The notes under the pieces are model-generated. The model saw only the letters and a program-made list of their open reading frames with translations, did no database searches and was not told the DNA's origin. Of a DNA stretch of 56,787 nucleotides, positions 45,812-53,442 are shown piece after piece. Numbering within the stretch: the first letter of the stretch is position 1; every line of letters starts with the position of its first letter. The stretch covers positions 1 to 56,787 of the forward strand of contig NZ_JSVC01000023.1 of NCBI RefSeq assembly GCF_000814475.1, given 5' to 3'. This stretch comes from Flavihumibacter solisilvae. GTDB lineage: Bacteria; Bacteroidota; Bacteroidia; Chitinophagales; Chitinophagaceae. The position numbers and the translations under genes are program-made.

Positions 45812-46360
45812 ATGGCCAACCCCAACAAACTGGAAATCATTGAACCACGAACCGTTTGGATTGGTGAGGAAAAAGCGCCGGTGACCATTGTCATGTACGG
45901 CGACTATGAAAGTGAGGCCTGTGCCAGGGCGCAGGAAGTTATTGATCAGGTGTTAAAACAGCAGGGAACGGCCGTGAGGTTCCAGTTCCGGCATTTTCCA
46001 CTGACCAGGATCCACCAGTTTGCCCATAAGGCAGCAGAGGCAGCCGTAGCAGCTGTTCAGGAAGGTAAGTTCTGGGAGATGCACCACCTGTTGTTCGCAA
46101 ACCGGAAAAGACTGGGATCCATAAGCCTGAAAAGTTATGCGATCGAAGCCGGGGTGAAAGACAAGAATTTCATTCCGAAACTTGTGGATTCGGTATATGG
46201 CTGGACCGTAAGGGCAGATTTGCTCGAAGGGGTTGATAAAGGGGTACGGGACGTGCCTGCGATCTTTATCAATGACCAGTTGTACAGCGGTAAAATAACG
46301 CTGCCTTCGCTGACAAAGGCGATCCAGGAATTAATTCCTGTAAAGCGGAAAAGGGCCTGA
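45812..46360 (+). CDS. DsbA/thioredoxin-fold protein with single cysteine
   Basis: A 182-residue soluble protein without a signal peptide. The pattern fits DsbA-like NhaA-associated oxidoreductases: APVTIVMYGDYES, FRHFPLTRIHQFAHKAAEAA, GKFWEMHHLLFANR and a C-terminal DVPAIFINDQLYSG. The CxxC active site of the family is here S34-E-A-C37, so only the second Cys remains. Redox activity by the usual disulfide cycle is not possible. The ATG at 45812 is preceded by a good Shine-Dalgarno. It may be a redox-inactive or glutathione-like variant; which one is unclear. Confidence 0.85.
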   Translation: MANPNKLEIIEPRTVWIGEEKAPVTIVMYGDYESEACARAQEVIDQVLKQQGTAVRFQFRHFPLTRIHQFAHKAAEAAVAAVQEGKFWEMHHLLFANRKRLGSISLKSYAIEAGVKDKNFIPKLVDSVYGWTVRADLLEGVDKGVRDVPAIFINDQLYSGKITLPSLTKAIQELIPVKRKRA

Positions 46361-46365
46361 AAATT

Positions 46366-46380
46366 CCCTTAAATTAAGGG
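46366..46380. promoter_or_regulatory. 15-bp palindrome at the start of the first paralog gene
   Basis: CCCTTAAATTAAGGG (46366-46380) is a perfect palindrome with 7-bp arms around one central A. It ends 1 nt before the ATG at 46382. It could be an operator or a weak hairpin over the initiation region. Confidence 0.35.
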
Positions 46381-46381
46381 T

Positions 46382-47086
46382 ATGAAAACCCCAGCGCTTC
46401 TCATACTATTTTGCATATCCTGCCTGCACTCCCGCGGGCAGGTAGTTGTCCAGAATAATTTAAACAGCAGTTCGGTAATAGAGGCCTATGACCTTAAGGG
46501 AAGGCCTATAGCAAACAGGGCTGCTGAAATTGAAGGAACGCCCTACTGCACCGAAAACTGGGGAAGGGGAACAGTAATATTTGCCACTGGTGAGCGGGCA
46601 GATGCGATCGAACTGAATTTCAACCAGCTTGACAATACCCCCTTGTTTAAAAAAGGCGGCGAAATCTTCAGTTTTGTTCACCCGGTAAAGGAGATTCGTT
46701 TCCGGGTCGAGGAAAACGGCAGGCAAAAAGATTTTATGTTTCGCAACAGTTATCCAGAAGCGGGTTCCAAATCTACACCCGCCACTTATTACCAGGTTTT
46801 GACCGAAGGGAATAAATACCATTTGCTTTCACTGGTATCAAAGCGCGTGGGAGAGGTGTTTGTTCATCCGGGTAAATCGGATAAGGTATACCAGCAGGAA
46901 AAAAGCTGGTTTATTTACGATGTAGCCCGGAACCAGATGCTGCATGTGCCGGCTGGAAAAAGGGGTATGGAGGAGTTCCTTGCTGTTTCGCCAAATGAAA
47001 TTAAATCCTATCTTAATGGCCACAAAGGGTTCAATGTAAAAGAGGAAAATGACCTTGTGAGTATGGTGTCTGCCTTGAATCTTTGA
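46382..47086 (+). CDS. Hypothetical exported protein, paralog of the next gene
   Basis: A 234-residue protein of unknown function with a signal peptide ending near SRGQ. Its body shares spacing and motifs with the next gene: IEAYDLKGRPI against VEAYDREGRGL, GTPYCTENWGRGTVIFATGE against GSPFVSESWGNGTITFADGQ, PVKEIRF in both, TYYQVLTEGNKYHLL against TYYEVLMEGPNFHLL, and a C-terminal Y-x-x-L helix ending in ...SMVSALN. No known domain is recognised. The paired paralogs are probably products of tandem duplication. Located between the DsbA-like gene and QueD. Signal and pairing support reality; role is unassigned. Confidence 0.8.
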   Translation: MKTPALLILFCISCLHSRGQVVVQNNLNSSSVIEAYDLKGRPIANRAAEIEGTPYCTENWGRGTVIFATGERADAIELNFNQLDNTPLFKKGGEIFSFVHPVKEIRFRVEENGRQKDFMFRNSYPEAGSKSTPATYYQVLTEGNKYHLLSLVSKRVGEVFVHPGKSDKVYQQEKSWFIYDVARNQMLHVPAGKRGMEEFLAVSPNEIKSYLNGHKGFNVKEENDLVSMVSALNL

Positions 47087-47119
47087 TTAACAGTTTCACC
47101 AACCAACAAATTTTACTCC

Positions 47120-47818
47120 TTGAAAAAAGTCTTTGTTTTCCTCGCATTCTCAGCCATTACCAGTGCTCTTCATTCCCAGGTGTATCATACCAACATCAAC
47201 GGCAGCAAACTAGTGGAAGCCTACGACCGCGAAGGCAGGGGCCTGATCTGGAAGGGGAATGACATAATTGGATCTCCTTTCGTCAGTGAATCCTGGGGTA
47301 ACGGTACAATCACGTTTGCTGATGGCCAGGTAGCCGAGATCTCTGAACTGAATTTTGATATGTATATCAATAAGCCACTGTTCAGGAAGCTGAATGAAGA
47401 ACAGGTATTTATGGATCCGGTAAAAGAGATCAGGTTTGCCGGCAAATTGAATGGTCATGACAGGGCTTTTCATCTGCGCAACGGTTATGGACCTGCCGGA
47501 AATTCGTCGGAAAAAACATACTACGAAGTATTAATGGAAGGCCCGAACTTTCACCTGCTTAAATATTCACGTAAGTCCGTGTTTGAAGAAATGGTGAATA
47601 TTGGCAAGACCGCAAAATCATTTAAGGTGGAAGAGGATCTGATGCTGTATCATGTTACGGCCAATACGATCATTAAAGTACCAAAGTCAAAAAAGGATTT
47701 CCAGGCGGAAACGGTTAATTTTTCATCCAGGATCACAACTTACCTGGAATCCCACAAGAACTTCAGCCCCAAGAAAGAATCTGATATGATGGAACTGGTG
47801 GCGGCCCTCAACAAGTAA
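47120..47818 (+). CDS. Hypothetical exported protein, paralog of the preceding gene
   Basis: A 232-residue protein with a TTG start at 47120 and signal peptide ending near LHSQ. It aligns to the preceding protein along the whole length, with the same PVKEIRF, TYYEVLMEGPNFHLL and C-terminal helical segment (SHKNFSPKKESDMMELVAALN). The start is the TTG because it places the signal peptide and the frame has no nearby ATG before it; the gene starts 33 nt after the first paralog. The pair differs clearly in sequence, so the duplication is old. Function unknown. Confidence 0.78.
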   Translation: MKKVFVFLAFSAITSALHSQVYHTNINGSKLVEAYDREGRGLIWKGNDIIGSPFVSESWGNGTITFADGQVAEISELNFDMYINKPLFRKLNEEQVFMDPVKEIRFAGKLNGHDRAFHLRNGYGPAGNSSEKTYYEVLMEGPNFHLLKYSRKSVFEEMVNIGKTAKSFKVEEDLMLYHVTANTIIKVPKSKKDFQAETVNFSSRITTYLESHKNFSPKKESDMMELVAALNK

Positions 47819-47853
47819 CCTTACTGGCAGGCCCAATCTTCAGCAGACAATCG

Positions 47854-47861
47854 TACCTTTG
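47854..47861 (+). promoter_or_regulatory. Candidate -7 promoter element of queD
   Basis: TACCTTTG fits TAnnTTTG, 20 nt before the queD ATG at 47882. A convincing -33 TTG is not seen. Confidence 0.35.
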
Positions 47862-47881
47862 CAATCTTATTTTTCAGAAGT

Positions 47882-48238
47882 ATGTTGTTGTTTAAGGAGT
47901 TTACGTTTGATTCGGCTCATTTCCTGCCTAATGTTCCGGAGGGGCACAAATGCAAGGAAATGCATGGTCATACATACCGGCTTAGGGTATGGCTGGAAGG
48001 ACCATTACACCCCGAATTGGGCTGGGTAATGGATTTCGCCGACCTGAAACGCGTGGTGAAACCGGTAGTTGCAAGTCTCGATCATAAATGCCTGAATAAT
48101 TTAGTGGGACTGGAAAACCCAACCTGTGAACGAATTGCAGTGTATATCTGGGACCAGATTAAACCACACCTTTCCCTGCTGACCAAAGTGGAGCTGCATG
48201 AAACACCGACTTCCGGCGTCATATATGACGGTAAGTGA
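47882..48238 (+). CDS. queD: 6-carboxy-5,6,7,8-tetrahydropterin synthase
   Basis: A 118-residue enzyme of the PTPS/QueD family, converting 7,8-dihydroneopterin triphosphate to 6-carboxytetrahydropterin, an early step of queuosine/archaeosine synthesis. FTFDSAHFL and HKCKEMHGHTY give the zinc ligands H13, H28 and H30 and the catalytic C24; LDHKCLN and ELHETPTSG complete the family signature. Length is normal for QueD. It belongs to the same pathway as the queG gene at 35.5-36.4 kb, but the two are not linked. Its 3' end is followed by a palindrome in front of the next gene. Confidence 0.93.
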   Translation: MLLFKEFTFDSAHFLPNVPEGHKCKEMHGHTYRLRVWLEGPLHPELGWVMDFADLKRVVKPVVASLDHKCLNNLVGLENPTCERIAVYIWDQIKPHLSLLTKVELHETPTSGVIYDGK

Positions 48239-48249
48239 TTATGCGTAAC

Positions 48250-48266
48250 TTTAGGTATAGCCTAAA
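48250..48266. promoter_or_regulatory. TTTAGG-N5-CCTAAA palindrome before the helical protein gene
   Basis: TTTAGG (48250-48255) and CCTAAA (48261-48266) are perfect inverted 6-bp arms, with weaker outer symmetry (GTAAC and ACTTAC). It lies about 10 nt before the ATG at 48276 and overlaps TAACTTTA, which resembles a -7 element. It resembles DtxR/MntR operators and the palindromes at 15-42. Confidence 0.45.
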
Positions 48267-48275
48267 ACTTACGTC

Positions 48276-48629
48276 ATGAACAACGATCAATCCGGAAAAT
48301 CAGGCAACAAGTCTGCAGAAGAAAAATTTTCCGCCACCTGGGACAAGGTCGGGGATAAAGCTGAGGAATTATGGAAACAGTTTCAGGCTAAGACTGGTTT
48401 CAGTGATGAGAAAATTGAAGAGCTGAAGCAAAAGGCAAGTGAAAAAATCGACGAACTAAAAGGGGAAATGGATACCTGGGATGATGAAGCAAAAACAACC
48501 TGGGAGGAATTGAAAACCAAGGCTGGCGGGTGGTGGACTAAACTCCGCGATTCGCTTGAGCCGGAAAAGAAAGGGGCGGCAGGAAAAGCAGGGCAGGGAA
48601 CAGACGATGCCGAAACCGGGCATGCATGA
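48276..48629 (+). CDS. Small highly charged helical protein
   Basis: A 117-residue soluble protein of unassigned family. Residues 1-85 are predicted helical, rich in Lys, Glu, Asp, Ala and Trp, with irregular KAEELWKQF, EKIEELKQKASEKIDELK and WEELKTKAGGWWTKLRD patterns, reminiscent of LEA-like or CsbD-like stress proteins. The C-terminus is a Gly/Ala/Lys-rich tail. No transmembrane segment. A palindrome with possible metal-repressor symmetry precedes the gene. Role is unknown; stress or desiccation protection is only a guess. Confidence 0.6.
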   Translation: MNNDQSGKSGNKSAEEKFSATWDKVGDKAEELWKQFQAKTGFSDEKIEELKQKASEKIDELKGEMDTWDDEAKTTWEELKTKAGGWWTKLRDSLEPEKKGAAGKAGQGTDDAETGHA

Positions 48630-48732
48630 CCGAAGAAAAAAGTGTTAAAATAAAATCCAGGCATTTACGTTTTGGAAGGGTAATTGCATATGTAAAATAA
48701 TTCCAGAATATCCTGTGACTAAATAGTAGTTT

Positions 48733-49806
48733 ATGAAAATCAAGTACCTGATGAACTGGGTAATGACCGTACCCGTTATGTTCACAATTGTATCCTGCGG
48801 AAATGCCTATTCGGAAAAGAATGCCGCAGCAACTGTAGTTGCAAAGGCCGACACATCCTCAGATGGGCTCGCGGCCGCCGCTGAAGCCGCAACTGCATCA
48901 ACACCGGCAAGTCCTGTACTCCCGGCACCTGATACAGCTGCTTTCAACAAAGTTCTGACACATATTACGAATGGAGACAGTTCAGGCCGCTGGCCCGTTA
49001 AAACGGATATTCCTGCAGCCGGAGCTATTCTTCCATATAAAAGAATCATCGCATATTACGGAAACCTGTACAGCACACGTATGGGAATCCTGGGAGAGCT
49101 TCCGCCGGCACAAATGCTTGGCCGGTTAAAAGAGGAAGTAAAAAAATGGGAAACAGCTGATCCCCAGATGCCCGTTCAGCCTGCATTGCATTATATCGCA
49201 GTAACTGCCCAGGGAAGTCCGGGTAAAGGTGGCAAGTACCGCCTCCGCATGCCATTCCACCAGATCGATTCGGTTTTAAATATGGCGAAGAAGATTGACG
49301 CGATCGTGTTCCTCGATATCCAGGTTGGACTCAGTAACCTGCAGGAAGAAATTCCGCAGCTGGAAAAATACCTGGCAATGCCCAATGTTCACCTCGGAAT
49401 TGATCCCGAGTTCTCCATGAAGGGTGGCCAGGCGCCAGGCAAGGTTATCGGAACATTTGATGCAGCCGATATCAACTATGCTTCCGACTACCTTACAAAC
49501 CTTGTTAAAAAGAATAACCTGCCTGCAAAAGTGCTGGTAGTACACCGCTTCACAAGGCCAATGGTTACCAATACCCCACAAATCAAAACGCGTCCTGAAG
49601 TGCAGGTGGTGATGCATATGGATGGTTGGGGAGCACCTGCAAGGAAACTGAATACATACAGGCAATTTGTTTCAAAGGACCCTGTTGAATATACCGGCTT
49701 CAAGGTGTTTTACAAGAACGACCTCAAGGAAACTCCAGGCAGGTTGATGACCGCTGATGAACTTGTAAAGCTGAAGCCGATGCCAATCTATATTCAGTAC
49801 CAGTAA
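48733..49806 (+). CDS. Hypothetical lipoprotein with TIM-barrel-like pattern
   Basis: A 357-residue lipoprotein of unassigned family. The signal ends in IVSC (Cys22), then an Ala/Thr/Pro-rich linker to about 70, then a compact domain. From about 100 there are alternating strand/helix segments: ILPYKRIIAYYGNLY, YIAVTA, DAIVFLDIQVG, NVHLGIDPEFSM, KVLVVHRFTRPM, VQVVMHMDGWGA and FKVFYKND. The DPEF and HxD-like acidic residues at strand ends resemble glycosidase-type or amidohydrolase barrels, but no family is recognised. It is monocistronic between the helical-protein and guanine deaminase genes. Function uncertain. Confidence 0.7.
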   Translation: MKIKYLMNWVMTVPVMFTIVSCGNAYSEKNAAATVVAKADTSSDGLAAAAEAATASTPASPVLPAPDTAAFNKVLTHITNGDSSGRWPVKTDIPAAGAILPYKRIIAYYGNLYSTRMGILGELPPAQMLGRLKEEVKKWETADPQMPVQPALHYIAVTAQGSPGKGGKYRLRMPFHQIDSVLNMAKKIDAIVFLDIQVGLSNLQEEIPQLEKYLAMPNVHLGIDPEFSMKGGQAPGKVIGTFDAADINYASDYLTNLVKKNNLPAKVLVVHRFTRPMVTNTPQIKTRPEVQVVMHMDGWGAPARKLNTYRQFVSKDPVEYTGFKVFYKNDLKETPGRLMTADELVKLKPMPIYIQYQ

Positions 49807-49854
49807 TCGCCGCAGCCTTTGTAACTTTCCTGTTGTGAAGTAAACTGAGCAATT

Positions 49855-50331
49855 ATGAACAGTCAACAACAGGCATTTCTACGCCTGGCCATTGAAGAGG
49901 CCAGGAAAGGTATGAATGAGGGACAGGGCGGACCTTTTGGTTGTGTAATCGTCAAGGATGGGAAGGTGTTGGTGGCAACGCACAATAAGGTGTTATCCAC
50001 CAACGACCCCACGGCTCATGCCGAGGTGGTAGCCATTCGTGAGGCTTGCTCTCTTCTTAAAGATTTTCAGCTTACCGGGTGTGAAATATATGCTTCCTGC
50101 GAACCATGTCCCATGTGCATGGGCGCAATTTACTGGGCAAGGCCAGCAGTGGTGTATTATGCAGCATCCCGCCAGGACGCTGCAGCAGCAGGATTTGACG
50201 ATTCCATGATCTATGAGGAGTTGAATGTATCCTTCCTGGACAGGGTAATCCCTTTTCATTTTCATCCTGCAAGTGAAGCGACGTCGGTGTTTACGGAATG
50301 GATTGACAGGGAAACCAGGACTCCATATTAG
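49855..50331 (+). CDS. guaD: Guanine deaminase (cytidine-deaminase-like zinc fold)
   Basis: A 158-residue cytoplasmic deaminase of the CDA fold, converting guanine to xanthine. Zinc ligands and the catalytic Glu are read as H55-A-E57 and C85-P-M-C88 in SCEPCPMCMGAIYWARP. GGPFGCVIVKDG and the ASRQDAAAAGFDDSMIYEE block match bacterial GuaD rather than the tRNA deaminase TadA, and length is typical. It ends 4 nt before the convergent sigma partner gene. The identity as guanine deaminase is likely but not certain. Confidence 0.88.
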   Translation: MNSQQQAFLRLAIEEARKGMNEGQGGPFGCVIVKDGKVLVATHNKVLSTNDPTAHAEVVAIREACSLLKDFQLTGCEIYASCEPCPMCMGAIYWARPAVVYYAASRQDAAAAGFDDSMIYEELNVSFLDRVIPFHFHPASEATSVFTEWIDRETRTPY

Positions 50332-50335
50332 GGTA

Positions 50336-50704
50336 CTAATTTCCCGATCCGCCGGCGAGTATTCTTATCATCACAAATGCAATGATGATAAAGAGCAGGA
50401 TAAATACAATCGCGGTATAAGTCCAATGTTTGTCCTTCCAGTAACGGTTATCCCTGCGTTGCTTTTTCTGTTGCAGGTACTGTTTTAATTCGCGGTTCAA
50501 TTGTACTACATAGTCCTGGAGCTGATCCTGGTTGCCGAATTGCTGTAAGCCTTCGATTGCGTCGGCCGCGAACTGGTTTTCCTCAAGCCATTCTTCAACT
50601 GCATGCTGGTCGGCATTGGATAACCTGCCGCTGATATAATCCATCAGCAACTGGTTGTCGATATCCTTATTGCTGTTGGCCAATATGTTTAACAGGTTGT
50701 TCAT
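50336..50704 (-). CDS. Small single-TM protein, putative anti-sigma partner
   Basis: A 122-residue protein overlapping the sigma gene by 4 nt (50701-50704). Residues 1-90 are soluble and acidic, with a YISGRLSNADQHAVEEWLEEN segment resembling the cytosolic domain of Bacteroidota anti-sigma proteins, and about 93-118 is one membrane helix (TYTAIVFILLFIIIAFVMI), with a short periplasmic tail. No FecR domain is present. The overlap with the ECF gene supports a regulatory partner for that sigma factor. Function by position is inference. Confidence 0.75.
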   Translation of the reverse strand: MNNLLNILANSNKDIDNQLLMDYISGRLSNADQHAVEEWLEENQFAADAIEGLQQFGNQDQLQDYVVQLNRELKQYLQQKKQRRDNRYWKDKHWTYTAIVFILLFIIIAFVMIRILAGGSGN

Positions 50705-51279
50705 TTGATCTTATCATTTTGTTGCTGCCGCCGCAGGATCAAAAGTTTCAGGTTCCGCTTTCCATTCTGAATGAAACTCTTTACCTGCAGCAGGCTGTAT
50801 CCCGTCTCCTCTGCGATCTGCTGGTAGCTTTTCTTTTCCAGGTAGAATAAAGTTACACATTGCTGCTGTTCCGGGCTAAGTGATTTAAGTGAGTCATGCA
50901 TCCAGTCGAGCAGCTGGTCTTTCTCCCTGATTGATTGCAAAACATCATCAGCTTCCTGTATCAGCACCTGTTCATTCAATTCAACGGGAACTTTGTTCTT
51001 GTCGCGGAATTGCATCAGGCAATGATTTTTGGCAATCATGTACAGCCAGCTTTTGAAGTAGTCTACACGGTATTTCTCCAGTTCAGTGATCGCTTTTAAA
51101 AATATCTGTTGAACTGCATCACGGGCAGCCTCTTCGTTCTTCAGGTACTTCATGCAAACACCAAGTAACAACAAGGTGTAGCGTTGGAGCAGTATTCCCA
51201 GCCATTCTTTATTCCTGTCGGCATAGAACCTGTTAAGTAATTCCTGTTCCGTGATATGGGATTGCCTGTCTGTATTCAC
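50701..51279 (-). CDS. ECF-type RNA polymerase sigma factor
   Basis: A 192-residue sigma-70 family factor. Region 2 is about 20-85 (RDAVQQIFLKAITELEKYRVDYFKSWLYMIAKNHCLMQFRDK) and region 4 about 120-180 (LSPEQQQCVTLFYLEKKSYQQIAEETGYSLLQVKSFIQNGKRNLK). It has no region 3. The 3' end overlaps the small membrane protein gene by 4 nt. It is divergent from the NlpC/P60 gene (63 nt between the start codons). Targets unknown. Confidence 0.93.
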   Translation of the reverse strand: MNTDRQSHITEQELLNRFYADRNKEWLGILLQRYTLLLLGVCMKYLKNEEAARDAVQQIFLKAITELEKYRVDYFKSWLYMIAKNHCLMQFRDKNKVPVELNEQVLIQEADDVLQSIREKDQLLDWMHDSLKSLSPEQQQCVTLFYLEKKSYQQIAEETGYSLLQVKSFIQNGKRNLKLLILRRQQQNDKIK

Positions 51280-51342
51280 CGGGACAATTTATCATTTATT
51301 TATAAGATGCATATACCCTGTTTATTCCATAATTTGGCAGCT

Positions 51343-52107
51343 ATGTCTGATAAGATATTTATTCCCGTGGTTGCCGTTTGTCCTGTCCGCGAGTTGGCTG
51401 ATCACCGTAGTGAAATGACAAGCCAGCTGTTGCTGGGTGAACAGGTACATGTGCTGGATACGTCAAACGAACAATGGCTCCAGGTAAGAAGCCTTCATGA
51501 TGGTTACGAAGGATGGTGTCAGCGGATCCAGCTTGAAGAAGTAAAAGGCGAAGTGCCGGAAATAAAAGGTTACTTCAGTGGTGCAAATGGCATGGCTAAC
51601 GTAAACGGACAGCCGATGCAGGTGTTTACGGGTACGCCGGTGTACAACGCACCAGTGATGGCAGGTGTTTTCAAGATTTCATTTACCGGGCTGCTTCACA
51701 GGTCAGCCAGTGACCTGGCGGATCGGCAGGAAGTACTGAGAGCGGCTGCTTTCCAATACCTCAATGCTTCGTATGTCTGGGGTGGAAGAACATCTGCAGG
51801 CATCGATTGCAGCGGGTTCGCACAGATGGTTTACCGCCAGCTGGATGTTCACCTGCAGCGTGATGCCTGGCTCCAGGCCAGGGAAGGGGAATCGATAGGT
51901 TTTTTGCAGGAAGCGCGTTGCGGTGACCTGGCGTTCTTTGATGAGCCGGATGGCAGGATTTCACACGTGGGGATCTTGTTCAATGACCGGGAGATCATTC
52001 ATGCAAGCGGGAAGGTGAGGGTGGATGACATTGATCATGCCGGGATCTTAAGTCGTGACCAGGGCAAAAGAACCCACCGCCTTCGTCTTATCCGCCGCTA
52101 TTTTTAA
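51343..52107 (+). CDS. NlpC/P60 family peptidase with SH3-like N-terminus
   Basis: A protein of about 254 residues with no clear signal peptide. The N-terminal ~110 residues look like bacterial SH3 folds (VCPVRELADHRSEMTSQLLLGEQVHVLDTSNEQWLQVRS). The C-terminal half is the NlpC/P60 domain: SYVWGGRTSAGIDCSGFAQMVYR with catalytic Cys156, GRISHVGILF with the His, and HASGKVRVDD. Family members cleave D-gamma-glutamyl-mDAP bonds in peptidoglycan. The ATG at 51343 gives MSDKIFIPV; an upstream in-frame ATG at 51256 overlaps the sigma gene. Its 3' end overlaps the convergent TauE gene by 20 bp. Confidence 0.88.
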   Translation: MSDKIFIPVVAVCPVRELADHRSEMTSQLLLGEQVHVLDTSNEQWLQVRSLHDGYEGWCQRIQLEEVKGEVPEIKGYFSGANGMANVNGQPMQVFTGTPVYNAPVMAGVFKISFTGLLHRSASDLADRQEVLRAAAFQYLNASYVWGGRTSAGIDCSGFAQMVYRQLDVHLQRDAWLQAREGESIGFLQEARCGDLAFFDEPDGRISHVGILFNDREIIHASGKVRVDDIDHAGILSRDQGKRTHRLRLIRRYF

Positions 52108-52522
52108 CGAACAGGCTTTTGATCCAGCCTGCGAGCATTGAGTCCCACCCAAGTAATTTGAACGCTGTATAAAAGAGAATCAGGGCAAAGATCTTCTTCA
52201 TCAGCACTGTATCAATGCGTGCCGCGATCTTGCCACCAAATAAACCGCCGAAGACGAATCCCAGTGCCAGGAATCCAATCACCCGGAAGTCGATCGGGTG
52301 ACCTGAGTCGCGGCAGAATTTGTAATACTGGAGAAACGCGAGTATTACAACAGGCAGCGCGAGTACGCCTAACGACGTACCCTGCGCCTGGTGCTGGTCA
52401 TATTTGAAAAAGTAGATAAGTGCAGGTACGAGGATAATACCACCGCCAACACCCACAAGTCCGCTGAGCACACCTGCCGCGATACCAATGATGATGATGG
52501 TGATTACCTCGGAAGTGCCCAT
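52088..52522 (-). CDS. Half-length TauE/SafE family transporter
   Basis: A 144-residue membrane protein with four hydrophobic segments (ITIIIIGIAAGVLSGLVGVGGGIILVP, VLALPVVILAFLQYY, VIGFLALGFVFGGLFGGKIA and IFALILFYTAFKLL). The first carries the GVGGGxxxVP signature of the TauE/SafE sulfite/anion exporter family. Typical proteins are ~250 residues with two halves, so this half-size form probably dimerises. It is the last gene of the minus-strand lipoprotein-crcB-ppa-tauE cluster, 1 nt from ppa. Substrate unknown. Confidence 0.83.
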   Translation of the reverse strand: MGTSEVITIIIIGIAAGVLSGLVGVGGGIILVPALIYFFKYDQHQAQGTSLGVLALPVVILAFLQYYKFCRDSGHPIDFRVIGFLALGFVFGGLFGGKIAARIDTVLMKKIFALILFYTAFKLLGWDSMLAGWIKSLFVKNSGG

Positions 52523-52523
52523 G

Positions 52524-53066
52524 TTATTTCTGGAAGTTTTCCTTGTAGAAGTTGATGCCGTCCTGGATGATCTTAAGGGCAGTTGCCTTATCCTGGAATT
52601 CGTTTACGATAACAGTCTTGTTTTCCAGTTTTTTGTATTCTTCGAAGAAGTGCCTCAGTTCATCAAAGAAGTGTTTGGGAAGTTCTTCAATGTTATTGTA
52701 GTAGTTCACACTCGGATCGTTTGCAGCAACTGCGATGATCTTGTCATCTGCATCACCGCTGTCGATCATCCGCATAACTCCGATGACCTTAGCTTCCATG
52801 AGACACAATGCCTGAACCGACTGCGAAGTAATTACCAGGATATCCAGGGGGTCTTTATCATCACCGTAAGTTTTCGGAATGAAGCCATAGTTGCAAGGGT
52901 AGTAGAAGGAGGAGTAAATGATCCGGTCCAGTTTCAATAACCCGCTCTCCTTATCAATTTCATATTTAGCCCTGGAGCCTTGAGGAATTTCAATAACTGC
53001 ATTAACAATACGGGGCGACTGATCGCCTGTTGGCACTGCATGCCAGGGATGTGATACCGTTAACAT
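52524..53066 (-). CDS. ppa: Inorganic pyrophosphatase (family I)
   Basis: A soluble pyrophosphatase of about 180 residues that hydrolyses PPi to phosphate. The pattern [49 protein letters not shown] with the metal-binding Asp cluster, [18 protein letters not shown] and the C-terminal KxL-type segment are typical of family I. The ATG at 53066 is used. It directly follows crcB on the same strand (the gene's stop is 9 nt upstream), which matters because fluoride inhibits this enzyme family. Confidence 0.93.
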   Translation of the reverse strand: MLTVSHPWHAVPTGDQSPRIVNAVIEIPQGSRAKYEIDKESGLLKLDRIIYSSFYYPCNYGFIPKTYGDDKDPLDILVITSQSVQALCLMEAKVIGVMRMIDSGDADDKIIAVAANDPSVNYYNNIEELPKHFFDELRHFFEEYKKLENKTVIVNEFQDKATALKIIQDGINFYKENFQK

Positions 53067-53075
53067 ATCAATCAA

Positions 53076-53441
53076 TTAATTTTTTGTGAGAATAAATCCA
53101 AATGCTGTTGCGCCAATACCCAACAGCAAAGTGGCTGCAATATACAACAGGGCGGTGGAGTAGTTGCCATTTTGAATCAATTGCCAGTTTTCCGCGCTGA
53201 AAGCCGAAAAGGTGGTAAAGCCACCGCATAGACCTGTAGCCAGGAGGAGACGCAGCGATTCATCCTGGCTGCTGTTGGTAGAATAACAACCAAGGATGAT
53301 CCCGATTGCAAACGATCCGGCAAGGTTCACCAAAAGAGTTGCAGAAGGGAATGATGCAGATCTGACCAGCTGGCTCATGCCATACCGCAACAGGGAACCC
53401 GTCATTCCGCCAATTGCGACCAGCAGGTAGTTTTTAAGCAT
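53076..53441 (-). CDS. crcB: Fluoride exporter CrcB/FluC
   Basis: A 121-residue membrane protein with four hydrophobic helices. The GGMTGSLLRYG N-terminal motif, NLAGSFAIG with the central Asn, and GLCGGFTTFSAFSAE are diagnostic of FluC channels that lower cytoplasmic fluoride; they work as dual-topology dimers. Its start follows the lipoprotein stop with 1 nt between, so the two are translationally coupled, and ppa follows closely. The neighbourhood therefore links fluoride export with its target enzyme. Confidence 0.94.
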   Translation of the reverse strand: MLKNYLLVAIGGMTGSLLRYGMSQLVRSASFPSATLLVNLAGSFAIGIILGCYSTNSSQDESLRLLLATGLCGGFTTFSAFSAENWQLIQNGNYSTALLYIAATLLLGIGATAFGFILTKN

Positions 53442-53442
53442 G

